A stretch of 64,000 nt of DNA, taken from positions 35,227,269 to 35,291,268 of the forward strand of contig OZ023214.1 in NCBI GenBank assembly GCA_963995525.1. The letters run 5' to 3'. The position numbers and the translations under genes are program-made. Shown here one piece after another: positions 1 to 11,400 of this stretch (positions within the stretch are counted from its first letter, which is position 1; each line of letters opens with the position of its first letter). This stretch comes from Escarpia spicata. Its lineage: Eukaryota > Annelida > Polychaeta > Sabellida > Siboglinidae. The notes below the pieces were generated by a model that was not told where the DNA came from, made no database searches, and saw only the letters and a program-made list of their open reading frames with translations.

Positions 1-1225
1 ATTCTTCTGACCCAGTTATTTTCTGCTACCTGTAATTTCTCCTCCTGTCTCTCTGTCAGTGCCAGTGTTCGCAACTCATATATATATATACATATATATA
101 TATATACAGGCTGGTACAATGCAGGCTTCCAACACTTCCTTTCAGTTGTTTCTTCAGTTTACTGTCCCACATAATGCCTTCTACCCTCTTCCATGCTGCT
201 GCTCCTGCTTGCACCCTCCTCTGTATTTCTTTAATACTCCTTCCATCCTCAAACACTGTACCGCCCAGGTATTCAAAGCTGTTCACTTGTTTAATGATCT
301 TTCCTTCAACAACTACATGCAGATCTACCTCCTGTTCTCCTATCCACATTATTTTAGTCTTCTCCAGATTCATTCGGAGGCCGTGTTTTCTGAAGGTGTC
401 ACTCTATTCTTGCAATGCTTTCTGTAGTTCCTCTTTGTTATCAGCCACCATTGCTGGGTCGTCTGCATACAGTATCTTCTTAAGTTCTTCCTGCTCTGAT
501 ATCTTTCCTCTGATCAGGTTTATCACCATAATGAAAAGCAGGGGACTCAAGGCACTTCCCTGTCTGAGTCCTACTTCCATTCCAAATTGTTCCGATGTTT
601 CTCCTTCGACTCACTATCGCTATTGCCTCCTTGTACATTTCCTCCACCATTCTGACTTCTGCTTCTCCAACCTCCAACTATCTCATGACTGAAAATGCGA
701 GTTCTCTCAGCAAGGTATCAAATGTCTTTTCCAGATCTGCAAACAATCCATCATATGTTCCTCTCCCTTTCCTAAATCCCAGCTGATTCTCTCCGATTTT
801 GCTCTCCACTGTAAGCCTCACCTTAGCATCCAGTATCCTTTCCAACAATTTCAGGGCTTGGCTCAGTAATGTGATGCCTCTGTATCTCCCTGGGTCATGG
901 ATGTCCCCTTTCCCCTTCCATATCACCACAATCACTGCTCTTCGCCACTCTGCTGGTATCTCTCCTACTGTGAAGCACACATTAAACAGCCTCGTCAGCC
1001 ACTTGATTCCAACTAGTCTGTTTGCTTTCACCATTTCCACTGAGAGTTCATCCACTCCTACAGCCTTTCCTGTTGTCATCTTCTTCACTGCTTTCTCCAC
1101 CTCTTCTTCTGTTATTGTCCTCACCTCCAGCTCTCTCCTTACGGTATGAGGTATCTCTATCTCATATTCTTCCTCCGGATTTAGTAGTTTCTTTAAATAC
1201 TCCTACCAAACACTCCAGTGACCAG
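1..1225 (-). mobile_element. RTE-like LINE reverse transcriptase relic
   Basis: Read on the - strand, the pieces from 1225 down to 1 give in order: NPEEEYEIEIPHTVRREL, the RT fingers with KMTTGKAVGVDELSVEMVKA, WKGKGDIHDPGRYRGITLLS, GFRKGRGTYDGLFADLEKTF, the YADD box at 459-470, then LGGTVFEDG and RRVQAGAAAWKRVEGIM. Frames change several times, so it is non-functional. The 3' part is cut by the window edge. It is related to the + strand copy at about 8200-13330. Confidence 0.85.
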
Positions 1226-2230
1226 TAAAAATAAATGTGTTTATCATCCACACAATAATAGAGAAAAACATGATAACTGATTGTTATTGTTTCACATTTC
1301 ATTGTGAATCGTTGCAACCGCTGTTGTGAAGTTGAAACTGTGTCTCTTATTTATACCTGCCCATTGTAAAAAGAGCATCAGAACCAAACTTCCGACACCT
1401 GCGATATCTAACTGAAGTGTTTTGAACGAAGATTCGAGCAGATCTTGCGTGTCGAGTATTCCTGTGATGTATAAATCGGTTCAGGGTACTGGTTATCTTA
1501 TACGATACGAATACGATACGAATGTAGTCATCGAGCGTTGGCGTCATGAACAGTCTGTGCAGACCTGGGTGTATATCTGTGCAGCACTGAGTGTATATTC
1601 TGTGACCTTTATCGTATTTTGTTGTTCTACAATAGTTTTTAAGCAGTACTTTATTGGTATTATTATCAGACATATCACATCTATGAAGAATATGTGAATA
1701 ATATATACTGAATGCAATGATGATATTATGTATGTTTAATTGATAACTTATACGTTTTTATCCATAATAAACCACTTGGTATTACAACATAATTACATTG
1801 TGATTTCTATATAATAATTACATGTGTATGATTATAATAATATATATATGTATTCCACGAAACAGGAAACATAACACAGTGGTGTAGATAATTAACCCAA
1901 TCACCTCATCCCTTGGTTGCCGTACGAATAACGTCATCGTAAACTCGAGGTGGGCTCAGATCGACGTTGGTAGTAGGCCTAAAACCAAAACATCCAAGAA
2001 GCATTTAACTTCTTGACACATACATTTTACAAGAAACTCATTTACAATAGACAGTTTGAATTTCACATGCGTGACTGCCAGGAAGAGAGTCTGGCATAGC
2101 CGCCGCATTTTAAATGTTATTCTCCAGATAGCTAGGCTATCATCTAGAATATTATGTATGTTTTCGATAAAAAAATAGTTTTAAATATAGGCCTAATACA
2201 AAATAGAAATTATCTTAAACTTAAAGAACA
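1226..2230. other. Intergenic, upstream of POLRMT
   Basis: AT-rich, with no supportable gene. A short GC-richer patch at about 1895-1975 contains ACGTCA (CRE-like) and could belong to the promoter. No TATA box or initiator can be placed with confidence. Confidence 0.4.
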
Positions 2231-2234
2231 TAAA

Positions 2235-2315
2235 AATTAAAGTACTCTGAAGGGATTTGAACCTGAAAAGAAAAGGTATTAGTCTGACACTTTAACTACT
2301 TGACCATACAGACCA
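2235..2315 (-). repeat. tRNA-like sequence (SINE head or tRNA pseudogene)
   Basis: On the - strand a type-II (Ser/Leu-like) arrangement is seen: TGGTCAAGTAGTTAAAGTGTC as a box-A-like D arm and AGGTTCAAATCCC as box B, about 40 nt apart. The stems are imperfect. It ends about 20 nt before the proposed POLRMT start codon. Confidence 0.5.
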
Positions 2316-2336
2316 TTTGGACTTCAGTGTATTTTG

Positions 2337-2415
2337 ATGGCTACCAGCCACTACAAATACCTTGTCAGCTCAACCATTGGTGGAAGCTCCTGGCTGACAT
2401 CGCGGTTCAACACAG
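2337..2415 (+). CDS. POLRMT: POLRMT exon 1: start codon and mitochondrial presequence
   Basis: Residues 1-26 plus one base. The ATG at 2337 has G at +4. Residues 1-26 carry Lys7 and Arg23, many Ser/Thr and no acidic residue, as expected of a mitochondrial targeting presequence. The donor CAG/gtttcc leaves phase 1, which joins exon 2 (acceptor tttcctcag, 2735) to give Asp27 followed by [11 protein letters not shown]. The join is inferred: the frame fits, but exon 1 is too variable to confirm by homology. A different upstream first exon remains possible. Confidence 0.65.
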
Positions 2416-5400
2416 GTTTCCCTTTGTGGAGATTAATTGCCTCCTCACGAGAAGAAGATAAAGGAGGTGATCAACATCTACAGATGAAAACTCACATTAA
2501 ATCGCAATGTCGGTCGGGAGCTCAGTTGGTCCTTTTCCAGCTGGTCATGTGACTCACCCATACTTTCAGTCTGCTGAAGAATACTGTGGATGCAGTTGAA
2601 ATATTCATGTAGAAAAACCAAGTTTCCTGAGAGGTAAACATGTCAAAGTCTAAAAAGATAATGATAGATACAATACTATCTAGGGGTGCTCACTGAGATA
2701 GCTGTGGGAAATAATTCCACTTTAATTTCCTCAGATTTTGGTCAGTACCGATTGCGGCTCTTCTCAAGTCCAAGCAATACCAAAGCATTAGAGAACATCA
2801 CCCAGAAAAAGACAAAATGGGGACAGCGAAAGAAACTGCTTGATCATGTGAAGCAAGAACAATATAAAGGTAAATGTACAATTTTACTTTTGTTTAACAT
2901 AGTGTTGCCAATACAGGACTACATTTTGCCCTTAATTATTAAATTTATGTAACTGGCATTGATTAAATGTTTATTTAAAAAATAACTTCAGTGAAGTGTT
3001 CTTGTTGAATGAATTCAGGAATATACAGTAATGGCACATTTTTGTAAAATGTGATTGCAATCTGTTGCATCTTCTTTACTTCAGAGCTCATATCGACTAT
3101 ACAACATCTGCAGAAGAACCCAGCCACGCCCGAGAAGCAGTATACAACAGCTAATACTCCAGTAGTCTCAACGAATGTGAACAAAGGAGAACTAATTGAA
3201 CACGGAGATGCACATAAAAGTAACATTTCAAGAAATGAGGGAACACCAGCAGATTCATGGAAACAAAACTTTAGTAATTTTGAAGTCCAGATGCAGCGAC
3301 AGAAAACAGACCACAGCCAGAGTGGTGTGACGAGACTGTTGTACAATGCTGGTGAAGCTGTAGCACAGGAGAACGGGGGGGAACTTAATGCTAACATTTG
3401 TAAAAGTGCAATGAAAGATAATGTAGGAAGTGGTGCCAAATCTCGAAAGTCAAAAGACGCAAATGAGACTGTAGCAGCAAAGAACAAACCAGTGTTGGCG
3501 GACACAGCACATAAAGTTAAACAACAGCAGAAGAGTAAAACTAGTCAGTCGGATAGTACCCAGTTGCCAAAACAAGGCAGATCGCAGAAGGCGAAAACAA
3601 GACCTGGTGAGGTGACTAGTGCAACGAGACAAACAATGTTACATCATAGAGAAGCTTCAGCGGGAAGTCAAACAGCATCAACAGCACCAACCAGGAAGCA
3701 GAAGCGTGCAGGACGGAATGTGGAGAGTGTTCCCAAGAGAGTCACGGCACAGAAGACTCTGCCAAACATGCTGCACGTTGAATTCATGGAGCAGACACCT
3801 TTCGCTGGAAATGGAGTCCTTCCACTTACTTCAGACAGTGCAGATTACACTGCGTCTGGATTCGCACACGAACTGAAGGGAATACTGAACGAGCGCCTGA
3901 TGACGTCTCGGATGACTGACAACATGAAGGAGTTTCTGTCAAGAATTGGGGTACGACGGGAGGGCGTGGCGGCTAGTGGTGACACTGGTGGTGTGCAGGT
4001 GTATGAGGCTGAGCTGCAGAAGTTACGACAGTGCAGTGATGATGAGGTGAACGAGAGGTTGGAAAGGATGGATACCTTCAGTCAGAAAAATAAACTCTCA
4101 ATGGGTGCATTTGACGAGCACCAGAAGAGCCAACAGCGTGTGTTTAATGCTGAAGCAGCTGCCTTTGTTGATGTCTGTTTTCACACTGGGCTTGTGAGTA
4201 TCATATATTATTGCTGTAAGATTTTGTCTTTCAGAACTGCGTTCATTGAGCTTCAAAGCTCAGAATTTGTTCATTAAACAACTTGTATTTTTATAACCAG
4301 AGCTTGTTGTTTGAGTCAACAAACATATTTTCTAGAACTACAATCTAGTTTTGTTTTATTGTTTTAGTTTTGAATTAATCTTTACATAATCTCTTACATA
4401 GCCATCGTGTTGAATGCACACAAAGTACATACTAATAACACTGTATGTTAGACGGCTCTGTGGAACTCCCTAGTGTTGCAAGTGGCGTCGATGCGTGATG
4501 TTTCAGCTGAAGAAAGCCCAGACCCTCTTAGTGAGTGCGTATGTGAACCGTAGACACAGTAAACGCAAGACACACCAGCCCGTCAAGGTGATCACTGACG
4601 TTGGTGTCTACAACACACTGATGCAAGCGTGGGCTGGCCAGGTAACATCATCCTTTTAGCCTATTCCATCAGTGGATGGTCTTAATATTAAGATTTGTCT
4701 AACGCAGACCGTTATAATGTTGACTATGTCTGAAATGTTTAAGGTAATCAAAAAAGTAATCAAGTGTTCTTTCACAATCACCAAAACTGAATGACGCAAT
4801 ACTTGTTTACAATTTCTATATGTTTCATAAGATATAGATGTGATGTTTTATAATAATGTTATCCCATTTAAAACTTTGAATCTGGTGAGAATTATTTTGT
4901 AATTATTGAACCAACAAAACTTATTTTACCACGAGATCTTTTAGTGATCAGATGCTGATGTTGCTTCTGTTTGTTAGGGTAATCTAGATCCAATCCGCAA
5001 GTTGATGGTACAAATGGACTACAACGGAGTGAAGCCAACATTCCAGTCCTATGCTGCCTGTCTTGAGTGCTTGGGTCGACAGACATTGTTTGCATCAGAA
5101 GTTGCCAAAAGAATCTTGGCTGACATCCAAGCTGCTGTTAGTATCGGTTCTAGAATCCAACATTGCCAGAGCAGTGGAACATTTCAGTGCTCAATCCAAC
5201 CTTGTAAACCAATTTTTAAATGCTGTTGAAAGTAAGTCTCACAAACCTGTTGCGCTACCTGTACATTATATGAGAATAAGTACCTTCCACCAAACTTTGT
5301 TCATGTAATAAACAAACAACATTTAAAGAATCATTGGATGCCTCACATATTTACAACTTGTTCAGTAACAAACCAAAGAATAACAACTCTCGGTAATGTC

Positions 5401-8400
5401 TTGTTCAGTAGTGACTCAGTTGGTAACAACTGAGTTGGTAGTGACTCTCAGTAATGATTCACTGATGCTTCACAGGGATTCCATTTGGAAGATATCTGCA
5501 GCGAGTGTCACTTCACCCAGGATCAATGGCAGCATGTTGACAAGGTAAGCTCTCTCCAAATGAAGATTACCCTCGGAATATTACACAGTGAGAGAGCTAA
5601 ATTTGTGTCCTTTCTGTTGCATCTGTTTAAGTGATGCTTAAACATCTTTACTGCACTCGGGCTATCTAGTTGATTTTAACATATTTCTCAATCCGATTCA
5701 CCCACAGTATGACAATTCTAGTGCTTTTACAAAACCTCAAGAATTGTCTTCCGTTCTGTTGTGCACCTTGGTGACAAGTTCATGGTTTAATTTAATACAA
5801 CTGGACGTGTCATGTGAATATTTATGTTTTTGTGAATAAAAAACGGTTGCAGTGGAATTGAAAGATAAGTTGATCCCAGTGAGTAATTCCAGTTCCAGTT
5901 TCCCAAAGTGATTCTTATACTACTGCTTTATATCAACCAGAATCTGCCTTCAGTCCTGATTATATTAAAAATTGAGGACCAATATAGATGCCTGTTTTGC
6001 TTCGGACACCAGGCACAAAGAGGAGAGCAATGTCGATCAATTATAATCAATTTTTAAAGTAAAACATTCACCCAGTAAGTAACCTGTTGGAGTTGTTCAT
6101 AATGGTGTGATGCTATGCACTGTTGGCAGGCGATCAAGACAGTCATGCCAGACTTTGAGGCGAGGCCAGCACTACAGGACCACGGGTACAACTGTAGGTT
6201 ACTGGATCGTCTCAATGAGAAGGCAGTGTCAGTAAGTTTCTTGAAAGGTTTTGGCTTCAATTTTTTAATGTGCAAACTGCAAAGTTGCTTTCCAAAAGTA
6301 TGGAATGGATCATACTCAGTAAAAAAATATATTGAATTTCTTTTGCCAGACCCCCCGTTTTCATGGTAACAGCAAAATGGCGACCATTTTGAGCAAATAT
6401 TGGCAAATTTGAAACACACCCATTCTTTTTTTAGCACAGTTCTTGCAGATCCATGTTCTATAAACATTCTGTTGTGAAATGATCAGAGCATTTTACAATA
6501 TGTTTTGTTTCTATTTTTTTAAAGAATTTTTTAAAAAGTGCAAAAAACTTGGTTTTTGACAACAAATATGGTTATATCTTTCAAATAATTGATGATTTAA
6601 AAAAATGTAAGATCATATCACACAGAAGTGTCTGCTGAATGCAACACTGAAAACCTTATTTGTATAGCATAATTATATCCCGTTTCCAAATGCAGAAATT
6701 TGAGAATTTTTTTATAGAAAATGGCCATCAAAGATTGCATAAATGTATTTGATTACTTGATATCGGCATACTTGATCCATGATTAAAACTCAATTAGAGG
6801 TATGTAGCTGTCATAGAAGTGAACTTTATTGATAGTGTGCATACAACAAAAAATAATCTGGCAGAAAACCATTTTGAGTATTTTTGTTTAAAAACACCAT
6901 TTCACCTGTGGTGTCTGGCCTTAATTAAGTAAGTTCACAGTCTTCGTTAGCAGACTGAGTTGGCAAGGGGCATGTTAACCTTAACAATAACAAACATTGT
7001 ATTAATATAATCATTGATCTTACATAGACACATTATCAGTAGTATGCAAAGTTGCAAACCTTTATATTGTGACAGCTTTATTACAATTAACATTTGATGC
7101 CTTGTGTTATTTGACAGATGATTGACAGACTGCATTTTATGCTGCTTCTTGCTACAAACCTGTACCAAGTGTGTGAATATTACTTTGTAGACGTCCACAT
7201 TTAACAGTAGGTGATAGTTGTTGTGAATAAACTAATGTGTCGTGTGTCCAGCCAAGCGCCAACCCCTTCTGGTCAGTGGTCAGTGTGGAGGATCTGAAGA
7301 AGAGACTGGACACTCAGCTGGACATGGAGTTGAAGGATAGAGTGACCGTCACATCCATAGAACCTCCGGTCAAGCTGACAGAGGCGGTCAAGAGTGCTGT
7401 AAGTTGACCACTTCTTTCATGGGTGTTGTCTTGGAGCAACAGTCAGTCATACTGCACCAGTAGTGAATCATACAGTCATAAAATTTGACTTTATTCGCCT
7501 CAACAGTTTATTTGTTAAAAAGTCGTCTTCAAGGCCAGTGTGCAACTTTGTTCAGATGTGTAATTTTTTAGTTTGAAAGGTTATTTTTTATTAGGCTATT
7601 TGACAACAGATATGACAATTTTATGGCCAATATGTTACAACATGTCTAATGTGTTGTCATAAATATCCGCAAGAGGGCATCACATGAATATATGCAGCAT
7701 GACAGTTATGTTTGGACGACATGAGGCGGCCATCTGCAGCCACGGTTGGACCACTTGACGACTATTGAGTTTTAATAATATTTGTACTATTTCCCTCTGC
7801 GCCGCTGTGTCACAATGCGTGTGATCTAGGTTGCTATTGTTGCAGCATGAGATTCTACAGAGTATGAAGGCATCGTGGAGGGCCATCCTCTCAGAGTCGT
7901 TCATCAGGAACAGACACATCACAGAACTCAAGGCCAGAGGTAACACCATAGCCATGGCACATCAAACACTTCCTGCCACCTGCCTTTAATCCCGTTAAAT
8001 GTGCACAGAAATTATACAGATTATATTTTAGTGTGGTGTGTGAACACAGGTCTGTGTGATGCGCCAAGTGGTGTAGTTTGTGCGTCATACTCTCACTTTC
8101 AGCTACAACCACCAGATAGCTCCTACGGGCGAAAAGGAGCTGAGTGCGTAAGTCTCCCCTGCTGGTGCATAGCCTCTCCATAGACAAGACTCTAGCACAA
8201 CCTCCTTGAGGTACATTACGGATACTGGGCACTTTGCGGCCCCAGGCAAATATGTTAAGGATCTCGGAGCAGGTTGGAGCACCAGAGGTGGGTGTTCGGG
8301 GCCCACAAGCGTGTGGACACGTCCGGACACTCACTATTCCACCCCCAACTATGGGTAAATAGTACTGGGCAGATCATGCTCATTAGCCATGTTAGGCAAA

Positions 8401-11400
8401 TGATCTAACGGAAGGAAACCCCAATTTTAAACCCGGGCAGATGGGGCTTGATATTCTTGCCAGACAGCTCTCCTAGGAGAAAGCAATATCCAATACCAAA
8501 CCGCATTGTAGGTTAGCCAGGACAGCGCTGCAGTGGCTACTATGTCCCAAACAATGAATGGCACAGGTACTGAGTCTCGATTTAGTTATCGTGAGTGAGG
8601 TAGTCGACGTGCCACTTTGCTTGATTGCATCGTCTCCCCGGCAGCGACCCCGATGCGAAGTCCGGCTGGGAAGTCTCAATATGGGAACGATGGGGGGTAA
8701 AGCACTGGAGACTGAGTGAGGGCATTTGGCAGGAGGGTATGTTATGCTACATGCAGGAGGAGATGGAAGGAGTAACGGTGTTGGCATCATAGTAAAGGAG
8801 GAGATCAGTAGAGATGTTGAGAGAGTGGAGAGATGGCAAGGGAGGATCATTGTTGCGTGGATGATGGTGAGAAACTGGTGTGCATCATGTCCGTGTACGG
8901 ACCTCAAGCAGGAAGGGCAGAGGGAGAGAGAAGAGCTAGAGAGAATGATGGGAGAGGTAGAAGCACATGTGATGATGTGCATAGCTGGTGAATTTAATGC
9001 ACACATGGGTACAGCAGAGGTAGGAGATTCGGATGGGGTACAAGAAACTGATGGGGTCCAAGAAACCGAGAGGGCCAGGAGCTAGTAGAGTTGGTGATGC
9101 GAAATGGGCTGGCAGTGGCTGGGTCGTTCTTCCAAAAGAGAGAAAGCCATATAGTGTTGTTACCATAAGGCAGATCTGGATCCGCTGGTAGTGAGGAGAC
9201 AGCAACTGTGGCGGGTGAAGGACTGTAAGGTCATCGCGGGGGAACATGTGACTACGCAACACAAGCCCCTCGTTTTCATTGTGCGTGTGAAGAAGAGGAG
9301 GGAGGTTAAAAGTGTGGGGCGGAAGACCATTAAGTGGTGGAAATGTCTCTGGGGACACAGCCAGTGCATGCAGAGATAGAGTGGCATCAGAGTATGAGAA
9401 TCTATGGCCAACAATAGGAACAGTAGAAGAAAAATGCATCTGGTAAGGGAGGAGCTGCAAAAACCAGACATGGTGGAGTGAATAAGTTGCCAAAGCAATT
9501 GGAGAAAAGAGAGAGGTATGGAAGGAGATTATCTCAGATAGAAGTGATCAAAGGGAATGGCGGACATCCTGAAGAAAGCATATGGTACTTAGTGAGAGCC
9601 TCCCGACATAGACTAACTATTGTAAAATGTGTGTTGCATTGTGTGCTTTTGTTTGTTTATTGTTGAATAAATTGTTCCAATACCAATACCAAGAGAGATG
9701 GTGATGGCGACATTGAGGTGGGTGGGGATCCCAGAGGCGGAGATCAGGATTGTAGAAGGGACATATGAAGAAACAAAGAGTAGGGTGTTGTGTGGACCGG
9801 GAGGGTCAGGAGAGTTTGACATGATTGTTGGAGCACCCTGAGCCCACTGTTGTTTATCGCAGTGGTGGATTTGATAAAAACAGAAAGACTGGTACGAGAG
9901 ATATCCTCTGGAAGCTACTTTACGCAGACGATCTGGCAGTGGTAGCGGGCAGGGAAGCAGATCTCCAAGAACAACTGACAGAGTGGAAGGATATGTTCAA
10001 CAGACATGGATTGAAAGTTAGTTTGGAGAAGACGGAGGTACTGTGGGTGGGCAGCAAAACAAAGAGCTGGAAACACACCAGGAGGGGAAGAAACTACAAC
10101 AAAGAGAGTTTTGTATTCCTGGGTGGAACGATATGCGGGGATGGTAACTCAGGCACCGAAATTCGCAGGAGGTTAAAGGCAGGGGCAAGCACTTGGAGGA
10201 AAGTTGATGGTGTGATGGGAGACAGGCGTATATCACGTAAACTCAAAGGAAAGGTGTTCTGCTCATGTGTTACGCTGGCATACCTGTATAGCCTAGAGAC
10301 GATGGCACTGACAGAGAAACAGCAACAGATGGTGCAGGTTTGTGAAAACAACTGGGTAAGAAGAATTGTGGGAGAGAGAAGAAGTGATAAGTGAAGACTG
10401 GAGGAGTTGAGGAAGGATGTTGGAGTAAAAGAAAGCCTTAAGAAGAAGCTGATGAGGAGTCGACTGAAGTGGGCTGGGCATGTGGAGAGAATGGGAGGAG
10501 AACGGCTGGCAAAGAAAGCAGATGCCCAGAGAGTGGAGGGGAAAAGGAGGTGAGGAAGACCTAGACTGTGATGCGAGGACTGTGTAAAGAGAAACTTGGA
10601 AGGATTGGGAGAGGAGTGGAGAACGAGAGCAAAAGATAGAGGGGAATGGAGTCAGTTGGTGGAGAGAGCAGTGAAAGATAGAGGGGAATGGAGACAGTTG
10701 GTGGAGAGAGCAGTGAAAGATAGAGGGGAATGGAGACAGTTGGTGGAGAGAGCAGTGAAAGATAGAGGGGAATGGAGACAGTTGGTGGAGAGAGCAGTGA
10801 AAGATAGAGGGGAGTGGAGACAGTTGGTGGAGAGAGCAGTGAAAGATAGAGGGGAATGGAGTCAGTTGGTGGAGAGAGCAGTGAAAGATAGAGGGGAATG
10901 GAGACAGTTGGTGGAGAGAGCAGTGAAAGATAGAGGGGAATGGAGACAGTTGGTGGAGAGAGCAGTGAAAGATAGAGGGGAGTGGAGACAGTTGGTGGAG
11001 AGAGCAGTGAAAGATAGAGGGGAATGGAGTCAGTTGGTGGAGAGAGCAGTGAAAGATAGAGGGGAATGGAGACAGTTGGTGGAGAGAGCAGTGAAAGATA
11101 GAGGGGAATGGAGTCAGTTGGTGGAGAGAGCAGTGAAAGATAGAGGGGAATGGAGACAGTTGGTGGAGAGAGCAGTGAAAGATAGAGGGGAATGGAGACA
11201 GTTGGTGGAGAGAGCAGTGAAAGATAGAGGGGAATGGAGACACTTGGTGGAGAGAGCAGTGAAAGATAGAGGGGAATGGAGTCAGTTGGTGGAGAGAGCA
11301 GTGAAAGATAGAGGGGAATGGAGACAGTTGGTGGAGAGAGCAGTGAAAGATAGAGGGGAATGGAGACAGTTGGTGAAGAGAGCAGTGAAAGATAGAGGGG

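Noticed and set aside
4194..4277. Extension of POLRMT exon 3 past 4193
   Set aside because: The open frame continues to 4277, but a consensus donor at 4194 and a phase-0 acceptor at 4507 restore the family alignment.
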